DNA of 64,000 nt, from assembly GCF_902506345.1 (NCBI RefSeq), contig NZ_LR733413.1:2069892-2133891 (forward strand), given 5' to 3'. Under the pieces are notes generated by a model. That model did not search any database. It had not been told where the DNA came from and worked only from the letters and a program-made list of their open reading frames with translations. A program made the position numbers and the translations under genes. The DNA comes from Flavobacterium sp. 9R (GTDB taxonomy: Bacteria > Bacteroidota > Bacteroidia > Flavobacteriales > Flavobacteriaceae). Below are positions 8,783 through 17,161 of this stretch, one piece after another; position 1 is the stretch's first letter, and the number at the start of each line of letters is the position of its first letter.

Positions 8783-9259
8783 TTATTTATTTTTTTCTAA
8801 AAATGCATCAATTCCGTTCTGATCCATTTGTACCACTCTCCAATCGTCCAATACTTTGGCACCTGAATTTTCATAGAAAGTAATGGCAGGCGTGTTCCAA
8901 TCCAATACATTCCATTCAATTCTTCTCACGCCATCGATTTTACCTTGCTCGATTATGGCAGAGTACAATGCAGAACCAAGACCAGTCCCACGCATACTTT
9001 CTTTGACCACCAAATCTTCTAAATGAATCGTTTTCCCTTTCCAAGTAGAATAGCGATAATAATACAAAGCGATCCCAACAATCTCTTGTTCTTTTTCGGC
9101 TACAAAGACAGAGAACAAAGGATTTTCACCAAAACCGTCTCTGATCAAATCCTCTTCGGTAATTACAACAGCTTCAGGCTCTTTTTCAAAGATAGCAAGT
9201 TCTTTGATGAGTGCCAAAACACCCTTCATATCCGTAGCGGTACCTTTTCGTATTATCAT
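8783..9259 (-). CDS. GNAT family N-acetyltransferase (diamine-acetyltransferase-like)
   Basis: The 158-residue product has the GNAT motif A (VVKESMRGTGLGSALYSAI, with the R-G-x-G-L-G acetyl-CoA loop) preceded by the LEDLVV strand. The C-terminal region is RRIEWNVLDWNTPAITFYENSGAKVL. The N-terminus (IRKGTATDMKGVLALIKELAIFEK) and this C-terminal pattern are like the spermidine/spermine acetyltransferase subgroup. The substrate is not proven. It is divergent from fbp, with a 171-bp shared upstream region. Confidence 0.85.
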   Translation of the reverse strand: MIIRKGTATDMKGVLALIKELAIFEKEPEAVVITEEDLIRDGFGENPLFSVFVAEKEQEIVGIALYYYRYSTWKGKTIHLEDLVVKESMRGTGLGSALYSAIIEQGKIDGVRRIEWNVLDWNTPAITFYENSGAKVLDDWRVVQMDQNGIDAFLEKNK

Positions 9260-9430
9260 CTTTTTTGATGTTTAGGTTCTAAATTGACTAAAAAAACAGA
9301 TAAAAATACATTTTTTTTGTCATTTTTATTACAAAGATACAATAGTGACCAACTATCTAAATAATTATTAATTCATTTTCACAAAAAAGCCGATATTTGT
9401 TACCTCAAACTAAACTACAACGATTTCGTA

Positions 9431-10444
9431 ATGGAAGAACGCAACAAAACCTTAGGTGAATTTATCATCGAAAAACAAAACCAATTTCAATACTCCTCGG
9501 GAGAGTTATCCCGAATCATCAACTCCATTCGCTTGGCGGCCAAAGTTGTAAATTACAAAGTGAACAAAGCCGGTCTAGTCGACATTATTGGAGCTGCTGG
9601 AGAACAAAACATTCAAGGCGAAGACCAACAAAAATTAGACGTCTATGCCAACGAAGTATTTATTCAAACCCTAATCAATCGAGAGATTGTATGCGGTATC
9701 GCCTCCGAAGAAAACGACGATTTCATCACCGTCGAAGGTTCGGACAGCAGTCACAACAACAAATATGTTGTATTGATGGATCCTCTTGATGGATCTTCTA
9801 ATATTGATGTAAACGTGTCGGTAGGAACTATTTTCTCCGTGTATCGTCGCGTTACGCCAATAGGAACTCCAGTAACTATCGAGGATTTCTTGCAACCAGG
9901 TATCAACCAAGTGGCGGCAGGTTATGTAATTTATGGTACCTCGACAATGTTGGTGTACACTACGGGGCACGGAGTAAACGGCTTTACGCTAAACCCAGCT
10001 ATCGGTACATTCTATCTGTCGCACCCTAATATGCAATATCCAAAAGACGGAACCATTTATTCTATCAACGAAGGGAATTACGTGCATTTCCCGCAAGGAG
10101 TCAAAGATTATATCAAATATTGCCAGCTCGAAGAAGGCGATCGTCCCTACACTTCGCGCTATATCGGAAGCTTGGTATCCGATTTTCACCGTAATATGAT
10201 CAAAGGTGGGATTTATTTGTACCCTACGAGTTCTAAAGCGCCCAACGGAAAATTGCGTTTGTTGTACGAATGCAATCCTATGGCTTTCCTTGCTGAGCAA
10301 GCTGGTGCCAAAGCATCGGACGGTTTTGGTCGCATTATGGAAATTCAACCTACAGAGTTGCACCAACGCGTACCCTTCTTTTGCGGTAGCTACAATATGG
10401 TCGAAAAAGCCGAAGAATTTATGGCAAAAGCAAAAAATAAGTAG
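9431..10444 (+). CDS. fbp: Fructose-1,6-bisphosphatase, class I
   Basis: The 337-residue enzyme hydrolyses fructose 1,6-bisphosphate in gluconeogenesis. It has the metal-binding [12 protein letters not shown] motif, an upstream acidic EEND metal ligand, GTIFSVYRR, and the substrate-binding NEGNY and KGGIYLYP segments with the FxxGS C-terminal region. The length is that expected for class I. The ATG at 9431 gives the standard N-terminus. A near-match to the Bacteroidota -7 box (GATATTTG, 9392-9399) lies 31 bp upstream. Transcription ends at the hairpin at 10580-10611. Confidence 0.95.
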   Translation: MEERNKTLGEFIIEKQNQFQYSSGELSRIINSIRLAAKVVNYKVNKAGLVDIIGAAGEQNIQGEDQQKLDVYANEVFIQTLINREIVCGIASEENDDFITVEGSDSSHNNKYVVLMDPLDGSSNIDVNVSVGTIFSVYRRVTPIGTPVTIEDFLQPGINQVAAGYVIYGTSTMLVYTTGHGVNGFTLNPAIGTFYLSHPNMQYPKDGTIYSINEGNYVHFPQGVKDYIKYCQLEEGDRPYTSRYIGSLVSDFHRNMIKGGIYLYPTSSKAPNGKLRLLYECNPMAFLAEQAGAKASDGFGRIMEIQPTELHQRVPFFCGSYNMVEKAEEFMAKAKNK

Positions 10445-10475
10445 GAGCGAAACAGTAGGCATTTTCAGCAAACAA

Positions 10476-10544
10476 GGTTCCTGCTCTCCGCTATATCTTT
10501 TGGGGCGAACCCAGCCCCAAAAGGATGCCGCTGCGATCAGGGCT
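10476..10544 (-). repeat. Intergenic structured element, family E, copy 2
   Basis: Read on the minus strand it has AGCCCTGATCGCAGCGGCAT, then a 9-bp stem (plus-strand TTTTGGGGC / GCCCCAAAA) and GATATAGCGGAGAGCAGGAA. The same flanks as at 1716 and 14138 surround an unrelated stem. It lies between converging genes fbp and the TerB-like gene. Confidence 0.75.
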
Positions 10545-10579
10545 ATAAGAAAAACAATTCGCTTCTTTGTAAGCATAAA

Positions 10580-10615
10580 AAAACCGGTAGCTGTAAAAAG
10601 CCACCGGTTTTCTGT
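10580..10615 (+). terminator. fbp terminator
   Basis: The stem AAAACCGGTAGCT (10580-10592) pairs with AGCCACCGGTTTT (10599-10611) with one mismatch. The loop is short and T-rich sequence follows. Confidence 0.75.
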
Positions 10616-10630
10616 TTTAAACTATTTTTC

Positions 10631-10684
10631 ACTAACGACTAAGAACTAGCTACTAATCACTAATTACTAAGGACTAATCACTAT
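10631..10684. repeat. Degenerate phrase-like repeat (ACTAATCACTAATTACTAA)
   Basis: Imperfect tandem reiterations of a short CTAATCACTAATTACTAAGG phrase lie before and into the stop of the TerB-like gene. Almost the same phrase recurs at 43440-43463, which also overlaps a minus-strand stop codon. Confidence 0.55.
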
Positions 10685-11112
10685 TTATTCATATTCTTCA
10701 TTTCAAAGATAAAAGTATCTAAGTCTACTTTTTTGTCAAGGAGCGTCAAAGCTTTGTTGACAATATAACCTACATTTCCTGGAGTAAAGCCTAGCGCCAA
10801 ACCAAAACGCATCAATAGTCGTTCTTGTTTATCACCTAAATGATGGTCAACGTGAACCATTCGACCCAAATCATACAATCTTTCTAAACGCTCCACATAC
10901 AAATAGGGAGGATTAATGTCATAGTTCAATGGGTTTTTTAAAATTTCGCGGTATTCCTCGGCAGAAATTTCCAAGCGAGAAGCCAGTTTGTCCAAAAAAG
11001 CTTGTTCTTCAGGGGTTGCATTTCCGTCTGCTAAAGCTACACGAACAATAGCTGAAAAATGACCTTTGTTGCGACTTTTGAATTCGTTATCAAATAAATC
11101 AGAAATTGACAT
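10681..11112 (-). CDS. TerB-like protein (tellurite-resistance TerB family fold)
   Basis: The ATG at 11110-11112 (MSISDLFDNEFKSRNKG) gives a 143-residue cytoplasmic protein. An upstream in-frame start at 11169 would add an unlikely hydrophobic/basic extension. The region AIVRVALADGNATPEEQAFLDKLASRL is the TerB/DjlA-like acidic helical signature. TerB-fold proteins are general helical modules, so tellurite resistance should not be inferred. It converges with fbp. Confidence 0.7.
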   Translation of the reverse strand: MSISDLFDNEFKSRNKGHFSAIVRVALADGNATPEEQAFLDKLASRLEISAEEYREILKNPLNYDINPPYLYVERLERLYDLGRMVHVDHHLGDKQERLLMRFGLALGFTPGNVGYIVNKALTLLDKKVDLDTFIFEMKNMNK

Positions 11113-11504
11113 AATAGTTGTTTTTATGGTTGTATTAAAGATACGAATTTTTTTAAAAATAAGAAGCAATGGCTAGTTGAAATCAGGGCATTCACTTTTA
11201 AAGATTTCCCCACAATCCGAGCATAGCGAATTGGCAAAGCAATTCACTAATAAATCAGGAGTTACAATATGTTTTAATGACACAAATTATTTATTTCTTT
11301 CTAAGTCTTTAAATTTGCGAATTTGCGGTGGATGCTACTTTTCAACCTCACGGACTTTCAGTATTCCAAACCAATCTAAGGACTTAAACTCATAGTGGTT
11401 TATTTTTAATAAAAATTAGTGAATTCGTGGCAAGTTTTCAAACCACTACTTTTCAAAAATTGTCGTAAGTTTACAGACCCTTAATCAAATTTATATAATT
11501 ACCT
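11113..11504. other. Gene-free interval
   Basis: No convincing gene lies in these 392 bp. It contains a 9-bp inverted repeat (TAGTGGTTT 11393-11401, AAACCACTA 11440-11448) and phrase-like stretches such as AATTTGCGAATTTGCGG and TTAGTGAATTCGTGGC. A plus-strand frame at 11177-11395 looks random. Confidence 0.5.
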
Positions 11505-12098
11505 ATGTCAGAATTTTGGATTTATTTTCAAATCGGTTTACGTCACGTTTTAGATATTCATGCTTATGACCATGTTTTATTTTTAATCGCTTTAGCAGTT
11601 CCTTATTCGTTTAACGATTGGAAGCGCATCTTGTTATTAGTTACCTTATTCACACTGGGGCATACTATGGCATTATTCCTATCTGTTTATGGTATTGTTG
11701 CCATAAAAGTAAATGTAGTCGAGTTGTTGATTCCTATTACGATTTTGATTACCGCTTTGTTTAATTTGTTTACCGCTGGGAAGTCCAGCAAAAAAGAGAG
11801 TATTAATTTGGTGTTTTTTATCACTTTGTTCTTTGGAATCATTCACGGTTTAGGATTCTCTAACTATTTCAAAACCATATTAGGCGGAACAGCCAATTCC
11901 AAATTATTACCGCTGTGCGAGTTCGCTTTAGGAATAGAAGCGGCACAAATTGCGGTAGTTTTTGTAGTTTTGGTACTGTCTTATATTGTACAAACAGTAT
12001 TTAGATTCTCCAAAAGAGATTGGACTTTGGTCATGTCTTCTTTTATAATCGGTGTAGTGCTTCCAATGATTATTGAAAGTGAATTTTGGTTACGATAA
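11505..12098 (+). CDS. HupE/UreJ family membrane protein
   Basis: The 197-residue integral membrane protein has about six helices. Conserved metal-permease-like motifs are HVLDIHAYDHVLFLIAL near the N-terminus, FTLGHTMAL in the second or third helix, and FFGIIHGLGFSNYF in the centre, typical of the HupE/UreJ-2 group (nickel or cobalt permease-like). No hydrogenase or urease gene is near, so the transported ion is unknown. It ends 2 bp before the dCMP deaminase start, starting a likely operon with that gene and the S41 protease. Confidence 0.8.
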   Translation: MSEFWIYFQIGLRHVLDIHAYDHVLFLIALAVPYSFNDWKRILLLVTLFTLGHTMALFLSVYGIVAIKVNVVELLIPITILITALFNLFTAGKSSKKESINLVFFITLFFGIIHGLGFSNYFKTILGGTANSKLLPLCEFALGIEAAQIAVVFVVLVLSYIVQTVFRFSKRDWTLVMSSFIIGVVLPMIIESEFWLR

Positions 12099-12100
12099 AA

Positions 12101-12532
12101 ATGAACGAAATAAAACTAAATAAATACGACAAAGCCTACTTGCGAATTGCGAGAGAATGGAGTTTGTTGTCGTATTGCAAACGCAAGCAAGTAGGAGCCA
12201 TCATTGTAAAAGACCGAATGATTATTTCGGATGGTTACAATGGAACGCCTTCAGGATTTGATAATTGTTGCGAAGATGCCGAAGGATTGACGCGTTGGGA
12301 TGTATTGCACGCCGAAGCGAATGCTATTCTCAAAGTAGCTCGGTCGACACAATCTTGTGAAGGAGCCACCTTGTACATCACACTTTCTCCCTGCAAAGAA
12401 TGCAGTAAGTTGATTCACCAATCCGGAATTAAGAGAGTGGTGTACCAAAACGGATATCGTGATGATTCTGGAATACAATTTTTAATCAAAGCAGGCGTTG
12501 AGGTAATTCACATTCCCAATTTAGACGACTAA
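12101..12532 (+). CDS. dCMP deaminase (ComEB-like)
   Basis: The ATG at 12101 lies 2 bp after the preceding stop and gives a 143-residue enzyme. Zinc-binding motifs of the cytidine/deoxycytidylate deaminase superfamily are HAEANAI (His ligand and catalytic Glu) and PCKEC (two Cys ligands). The internal insert DGYNGTPSGFDNCCED is typical of dCMP deaminases, which provide dUMP for thymidylate synthesis. Its stop is directly adjacent to the next gene's ATG (TAA-ATG), pointing to translational coupling. Confidence 0.9.
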   Translation: MNEIKLNKYDKAYLRIAREWSLLSYCKRKQVGAIIVKDRMIISDGYNGTPSGFDNCCEDAEGLTRWDVLHAEANAILKVARSTQSCEGATLYITLSPCKECSKLIHQSGIKRVVYQNGYRDDSGIQFLIKAGVEVIHIPNLDD

Positions 12533-14110
12533 ATGAAATTCGAAAACAAATATTTGCCCATACTTTTGAGTGCTACTTTAGCGCTTGGCGTAGGTATTGG
12601 CGGATGGTTGAATGTTTCGAGAGACCCTGGTTTGGTAGCTTCTAATGCTTCCAAATCAAAGTTGAATTCCTTGATTGATTTTATTAATAATGAATATGTA
12701 GACGATGTCAATACAGATTCTATTGTGAATTTGACAGTAGATAATATTTTGGCAAAGTTAGACCCTCATTCTGTGTATATTCCGCCAAGCGTACAAACAC
12801 AGGTTGCTGAGAGTATGAAAGGTGATTTTGTAGGTATTGGAATCAATTTTTACATGTACAAAGATACTGTTGCGGTCATAAAGCCTGTTGTTAATGGACC
12901 TTCGGCAAAAGCAGGAATACAAGCAGGTGATAGATTACTATACGCAGGAAAAACCAAATTATTCGGGCGCCATTTGCCTAGTGATAGTCTTTTTGCAAAA
13001 CTAAAAGGTGCCGTTGGTTCTGATATAGAAGTGACCGTTTACCGAAAAACTACACGTCAGAAGCTGAAATTCAAAATAAAAAGAGCGGTAATTCCACTGA
13101 AAAGTGTTGACGTGTCTTTGATGTTGAATCCTACGGTGGGTTATATCAAAATTAACCGTTTTTCTGAAACTACTTTTGCTGAATTTAATTCGGGATTGGC
13201 GCAGTTGAAAAAGCATGGTGCGCAAACCTTGGTCTTGGATTTGCGTGACAATGGTGGAGGTTATATGGAAGAAGCCATTGCGATAGCTGACCATTTTTTA
13301 AAAGATAATGACTTGATTGTTTTTACCAAAAGTAAAAGTGGAACAATAGAAAAAACCTTCGCTACGGAAAAAGGGAATTTTGAATCGGGCAGATTATTCG
13401 TTTTAATCAACGAAAATAGTGCTTCTGCAAGTGAAATTCTGGCTGGAGCGATACAAGACAACGATAGAGGAACCATAGTCGGGCGTCGTTCTTTTGGTAA
13501 AGGACTGGTGCAACGCGAAATGGATTTTAAAGACGGTTCTGCCGTGCGTTTGACCGTGGCAAGGTACTATACTCCTTCAGGACGTTCTATTCAAAAGCCT
13601 TATGCTAAAGGCAATGCCGATTATTTTAAAGAATCGGAACATCGTTTTTTGAATGGCGAATTGTACCACAAAGACAGTATTAAGGTAGCTGATACTTTGA
13701 AGTTCAAAACTAAAAAAGGGAAACTAGTCTATGGAGGCGGCGGAATCGTTCCTGATGTTTTTGTGCCAATTAGTTCCGAAAAAGGTGAGGAAAGTGCTTC
13801 TTTACTAGAACAATCGGGTATGGTGGGGCATTTTGTATTTGAAGAATTAGACCGAAATCGAAAAGCATTCAAAGGGTTAAGTTTTCAGGAGTTTCAGTCA
13901 AAATACAATTCTGATAACTATTTTGATTTGTTTCAAAAATATCTCGATAAAAATGGTTTGATATTACAATTAGAAAAGAGTAGGGGAGCAATTAATCAGT
14001 ATATAATTGCCGAATTTGCTAGACAGTTATATGGTGAAGACTATTTTTATCAAATTGTTTTAAAACAAGATGAAATGGTAAAAAAAGTCTTGTCTAAAAA
14101 AGGTCTTTAG
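12533..14110 (+). CDS. S41 family C-terminal processing peptidase (periplasmic)
   Basis: The 525-residue product has an N-terminal membrane anchor or signal (LPILLSATLALGVGIGGWL). A PDZ domain lies at about residues 90-170 (GDFVGIGINFY...PSAKAGIQAGDRLL). The S41 catalytic domain shows the nucleophile Ser in ENSASASEILAGAI and the general-base Lys in RRSFGKGLVQ. A C-terminal domain of about 130 residues follows. CtpA/Prc-type proteases trim envelope proteins. It is the last gene of the HupE-dCMP deaminase-S41 unit. Confidence 0.92.
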   Translation: MKFENKYLPILLSATLALGVGIGGWLNVSRDPGLVASNASKSKLNSLIDFINNEYVDDVNTDSIVNLTVDNILAKLDPHSVYIPPSVQTQVAESMKGDFVGIGINFYMYKDTVAVIKPVVNGPSAKAGIQAGDRLLYAGKTKLFGRHLPSDSLFAKLKGAVGSDIEVTVYRKTTRQKLKFKIKRAVIPLKSVDVSLMLNPTVGYIKINRFSETTFAEFNSGLAQLKKHGAQTLVLDLRDNGGGYMEEAIAIADHFLKDNDLIVFTKSKSGTIEKTFATEKGNFESGRLFVLINENSASASEILAGAIQDNDRGTIVGRRSFGKGLVQREMDFKDGSAVRLTVARYYTPSGRSIQKPYAKGNADYFKESEHRFLNGELYHKDSIKVADTLKFKTKKGKLVYGGGGIVPDVFVPISSEKGEESASLLEQSGMVGHFVFEELDRNRKAFKGLSFQEFQSKYNSDNYFDLFQKYLDKNGLILQLEKSRGAINQYIIAEFARQLYGEDYFYQIVLKQDEMVKKVLSKKGL

Positions 14111-14137
14111 ATGTTATTAAAATAGCTATTTCTGGCT

Positions 14138-14204
14138 AGCCCTGATGGTAGTGGCATCCTTTGCTGCCGTGGTTCGGCGGGAAAGATATAACGAACAGCA
14201 GGAG
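14138..14204 (+). repeat. Intergenic structured element, family E, copy 3
   Basis: AGCCCTGATGGTAGTGGCAT precedes an imperfect stem CTTTGCTGCCG / CGGCGGGAAAG, followed by ATATAACGAACAGCAGGA. It lies between converging genes (S41 protease and gldD). Confidence 0.75.
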
Positions 14205-14250
14205 GATTCGTAATTGAAAAATCTAATTGTTGTGCTCCAAAAAAAAAAAA

Positions 14251-14814
14251 TTACTTCCACTTTAAGGTTTCTATGATGTGCTGCATGTCATTTTTGATGT
14301 AGCTAGCCGCTGGCATAATAGAGTCGAAATTGGGTTTTGCGTAGAAATATACAGAGGCCGTCACAAAATGGCGAGTGCTATCGGTGGCGTAAAACTGCGA
14401 ATTGGTTGCCGCATTACCATCTACTTGATAAAACATACCGTAAACTTTTTTTTCAGGATTTAAATAGGGTTGTTCTATAATATCGTCGGCTTTTATTACG
14501 TGCTTAAAGGTTAGTTTTTGGGCATCGCGTAGCAATTGGTTGATATTGTTAGCTACGGGCTTGTAGGTCAAATAAATTGTTGCTTTCATTTTTGGGTAGG
14601 TAATGGTTAAGCTACAATCGTTTTTTCCTTTTATAATTGCTTTGTCATTTATTTCGAATGTAAATGGGCATTGGTTGCCGTAATCAACATATCTTGCTTC
14701 TGGGTAATCCAATCGCAAGTAGCCTGCAGGTTTGGGTAAAACATCGTCTTTGCACCCTACGGCAGAAAATAAACCTATAGTGAGTACTATGAATAAACTA
14801 ACTTTTTTTTTCAT
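14251..14814 (-). CDS. gldD: Gliding motility lipoprotein GldD
   Basis: The 187-residue lipoprotein has signal peptide and lipobox AVGC (Cys21). Conserved GldD segments follow: PKPAGYLRLDYPEARY, VYGMFYQVDGNAATNSQFYATDS and HFVTASVYFYAKPNFDSIMPAASYI, ending in ETLKWK. GldD is required for gliding and the associated type IX secretion in Flavobacterium johnsoniae. The upstream mutY and ssb neighbourhood is the same as in that species, but no gldE lies between ssb and gldD here (only 23 bp separate them). Confidence 0.9.
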   Translation of the reverse strand: MKKKVSLFIVLTIGLFSAVGCKDDVLPKPAGYLRLDYPEARYVDYGNQCPFTFEINDKAIIKGKNDCSLTITYPKMKATIYLTYKPVANNINQLLRDAQKLTFKHVIKADDIIEQPYLNPEKKVYGMFYQVDGNAATNSQFYATDSTRHFVTASVYFYAKPNFDSIMPAASYIKNDMQHIIETLKWK

Positions 14815-14837
14815 TGTGTATTTGATTGCAATTTGCT

Positions 14838-15275
14838 TTAAAATGGCAAATCGTTTATTGGCAAACCGCCATTTGAGGCGTCAAAGTTAGTATTTTTTGG
14901 TGATTCTTGAGTAGGATTGCTTTTGTTCTCATGGTCCTTTTTTGTGGTCAAAAAAGTAAATTCGGTTACCTGAATTTCAGTTGTTGATTTCATAGTACCG
15001 TCTTCGGCTTGCCATTGTCTGGATTTAATGCGTCCTTCTACATATATTTTATCGCCTTTCGAGAGGTATTTTTCGCATATTTCGGCGGCTTTGTTTCTTA
15101 CTACCAAATTGTGCCATTCGGTAGAAGTAATTTTTTCATTGGTCGATTTATTAATATATACTTCATTGGTTGCTAATTGAAAGCGGCCAATGCAGTTGCC
15201 TCCTTCAAAATAATGCATCTTAATGTCGTCGCCAAGATGTCCTATCAGCATCACTTTATTTAATGTTCCGTTCAT
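14838..15275 (-). CDS. ssb: Single-stranded DNA-binding protein
   Basis: The 145-residue product has the OB-fold SSB signature (LNKVMLIGHLGDD, then EWHNLVVRNKAAEICEKYLSKGDKIYVEGRIKSRQW). The acidic C-terminal tip INDLPF recruits repair and replication partners in characterised SSBs. The start ATG at 15275 gives the usual MNGTLNKVMLIG N-terminus. It lies between mutY (35 bp upstream) and gldD (23 bp downstream), so the three are probably one operon. Confidence 0.95.
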   Translation of the reverse strand: MNGTLNKVMLIGHLGDDIKMHYFEGGNCIGRFQLATNEVYINKSTNEKITSTEWHNLVVRNKAAEICEKYLSKGDKIYVEGRIKSRQWQAEDGTMKSTTEIQVTEFTFLTTKKDHENKSNPTQESPKNTNFDASNGGLPINDLPF

Positions 15276-15310
15276 AGCTTAATGGTATTTCAATCAAAGA
15301 TACATTTTTT

Positions 15311-16360
15311 TTAAAACTTTTTTGTAGCATCTTCTTCGATGAAATTATGTATCACTATTGGAAAAGGAAAGGTTCTCAATTGTTCGGGATTTACTCCGTC
15401 GGCCAATGTATTGTTTATGGTTACTTTCCAAAACTTGATATACAAATGCTGATGCGATAATTTATGAATCAAACTTATGGGATTCGCTTCTTGAATACTT
15501 ACAACTGAATCCCCAAAATCTGCATCGCTTTTAATTAATGGCGCTATGGTTTCAAATCCCTCTTCTTGTGTGGTTTCAAATAATGGGAATTCATAAAGAT
15601 TGTGCCAAATGCCTTTGTCTGTTCTTTGTTGTATTTTGGTATTGCCTTTTTTGTCTTGTAGTACTATATAATTAAAGTATCGTTTTCTGATTTTTATTTT
15701 TTTTGATTTGAAAGGCAATTGTCCAACGAGTCCTTTTTGCAAGGCAACGCAACTAGAATTGAAAATACAATTTTCGCAATCTGGATTTTTAGGAGTGCAA
15801 TGCATTGCTCCAAACTCCATAATGGCTTGATTGAAAAGTGCAGGCTGTTCTTTGGACAATAATTCGGCAGCCAAAGCAGTAAATTCTTTTTTGGTTTTTC
15901 CAGCGCTTATATCAGATTCGATTCCGAAGTAACGGGATACTACACGAAACACATTTCCATCTACTACAGGTACAGGTTCATTATAAGCAAATGAAGCAAT
16001 GGCGGCTGCAGTATATTCGCCAATACCTTTTAATTGAATAAGACCAGCATATGAGTTTGGAAAAACGCCGTCCAATTCATTTGCTATGTATTGTGCGGTT
16101 TGATGTAAGTTACGAGCACGCGAATAATACCCTAATCCTTGCCAAAGTTTAAGCACTTGTTGTTCGTCTGCCCTTGCTAATTCTTTTACTGTAGGAAAAG
16201 ATTCTAAAAACGCATAAAAATAAGGTGTTCCTTGCGCCACACGAGTCTGCTGAAGAATGATTTCTGAGAGCCAAATTGGGTAAGGATTTGTAGTATTTCG
16301 CCATGGTAAATCACGTTTATTTTGTAAATACCACTCAATTAGTAAGTTAGTAAAATTCAT
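15311..16360 (-). CDS. mutY: A/G-specific adenine DNA glycosylase
   Basis: The 349-residue base-excision repair enzyme removes adenine opposite 8-oxoguanine. It has catalytic Glu33 (LSEIILQQTR), the helix-hairpin-helix LKGIGEYTAAAIASFAY, catalytic Asp134 (PVVDGNVFRV) and the [4Fe-4S] cysteines C188, C195, C198 and C204 (C-x6-C-x2-C-x5-C). The C-terminal third is the NUDIX-like 8-oxoG recognition domain. It is the first gene of mutY-ssb-gldD. Confidence 0.95.
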   Translation of the reverse strand: MNFTNLLIEWYLQNKRDLPWRNTTNPYPIWLSEIILQQTRVAQGTPYFYAFLESFPTVKELARADEQQVLKLWQGLGYYSRARNLHQTAQYIANELDGVFPNSYAGLIQLKGIGEYTAAAIASFAYNEPVPVVDGNVFRVVSRYFGIESDISAGKTKKEFTALAAELLSKEQPALFNQAIMEFGAMHCTPKNPDCENCIFNSSCVALQKGLVGQLPFKSKKIKIRKRYFNYIVLQDKKGNTKIQQRTDKGIWHNLYEFPLFETTQEEGFETIAPLIKSDADFGDSVVSIQEANPISLIHKLSHQHLYIKFWKVTINNTLADGVNPEQLRTFPFPIVIHNFIEEDATKKF

Positions 16361-16419
16361 TTATTAATTATATGTAAGCAAAAGTAAAAGTTTATGTAAT
16401 TAAATTTTAACGAATTAGG

Positions 16420-16451
16420 TTGATTTATTGTTTTTTAAATTCGTATATTTG
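16420..16451 (+). promoter_or_regulatory. Bacteroidota-type promoter of the HU gene
   Basis: TTG at 16420-16422 and TATATTTG at 16444-16451 are spaced 21 bp, fitting the -33/-7 consensus of the Bacteroidota primary sigma factor. The same TATATTTGCAACC string is found before rplU. Confidence 0.7.
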
Positions 16452-16494
16452 CAACCTCAAAAAAAATAGTACAACATATTAAAAAGGAAAGAAA

Positions 16495-16785
16495 ATGACG
16501 AAAGCAGATATCGTAGCGAAGATTTCAGAAAAATTAGGTCTTGAAAAAGGAGATGTTCAAGCAACAGTTGAGACTTTTATGAATGAAGTTAAAACTTCAT
16601 TAGAAACTGGAGACAATGTGTATCTAAGAGGTTTCGGAAGCTTTATCGTTAAAACTAGAGCTGAAAAAACAGGAAGAAATATTTCTAAAAATACCACTAT
16701 TAAAATTCCAGCTCACAACATTCCAGCTTTTAAACCAGCTAAGGTGTTTGTAGAAGGTGTGAAAACAAATAACGAAGCAAAATAA
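16495..16785 (+). CDS. HU family DNA-binding protein
   Basis: This 96-residue nucleoid protein has the helical N-terminus MTKADIVAKISEKLGLEKGD and the GDNVYLRGFGSFIVKTRAEKTGRN arm motif with the conserved GFGSF. The basic beta-arm ends in IPAHNIPAFKPAK. HU/IHF proteins bend DNA and organise the nucleoid. A strong promoter lies upstream. A tiny basic-protein gene follows 30 bp downstream. Confidence 0.93.
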   Translation: MTKADIVAKISEKLGLEKGDVQATVETFMNEVKTSLETGDNVYLRGFGSFIVKTRAEKTGRNISKNTTIKIPAHNIPAFKPAKVFVEGVKTNNEAK

Positions 16786-16815
16786 TCTATTAATTAATCA
16801 TAAAATCTTCAGGAT

Positions 16816-16908
16816 ATGCCAAGTGGTAAAAAAAGAAAGAGACATAAGGTAGCGACGCACAAACGTAAAAAAAGAGCGAGAGCTAACCGTCATAAAAAGA
16901 AAAAGTAG
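16816..16908 (+). CDS. 30-residue Lys/Arg-rich protein, probable lineage-specific ribosomal protein
   Basis: An ATG at 16816 opens a 30-codon frame ending at TAG 16906-16908. The peptide starts MPSGKKRKRHKVATHKRKKR and has more than half Lys/Arg/His residues, with no acidic residue. This short peptide is widely conserved in Bacteroidota next to the rng or HU genes, as far as I recall. It may correspond to the small extra large-subunit protein (bL38) described in Flavobacterium ribosomes; that identification is tentative. It is followed directly by a terminator. Confidence 0.75.
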   Translation: MPSGKKRKRHKVATHKRKKRARANRHKKKK

Positions 16909-16928
16909 TTTTAAACTACTTTTTTCTT
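16901..16928 (+). terminator. Terminator after the small basic-protein gene
   Basis: AAAGTAGTTT / AAACTACTTT pairs as a 10-bp stem with almost no loop beyond the inner TTTAAA bases, followed by a T-rich run. It overlaps the stop codon of the 30-residue gene. Confidence 0.75.
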
Positions 16929-16948
16929 TTTAAAAGTTCATTGAAATT

Positions 16949-17145
16949 TGAATTTCAGACATTAGATTTCAGACTTCAGATTGCAGCTTAAACTGCATAC
17001 TGCTCTCTGAAAACTGCCGACTGAAACTTCATCCGGGTCAAACCTGTTAAATATTGTTTAATCCATCCTTACAATTCAGTTATGAGTTATAAGTTATGAG
17101 TTATGAGTTGTAAAACTGAAAACTGAAAGCCGAAACTGAAAACTT
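16949..17145. repeat. Low-complexity phrase repeats
   Basis: Three kinds of degenerate short repeats occur in series. The first is TTTCAGAC/TTAGA/TTCAGATT phrases (16951-16987). The second is TTATGAGTTATAAGTTATGA repeats (17079-17109). The third is AAACTGAAAACTGAAAGCCG repeats (17113-17144). There is no open frame. This is the leader region of rng. Confidence 0.6.
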
Positions 17146-17161
17146 TAACGTATGGATAAAA

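Noticed and set aside
9989..10576. Minus-strand frame overlapping fbp
   Set aside because: It is antisense to the well-conserved fbp gene and extends through a structured repeat; no domain or start context supports it.
10206..10649. Plus-strand frame across the end of fbp and the repeat element
   Set aside because: It is out of frame with fbp, runs through the repeat and terminator, and has no recognisable protein pattern.
11177..11395. Possible 72-residue gene in the gap before the HupE-like gene
   Set aside because: Composition is that of random sequence and phrase-like repeats; no signal, domain or neighbour link was seen. A minus-strand Cys-containing stretch in the same place is also too short.
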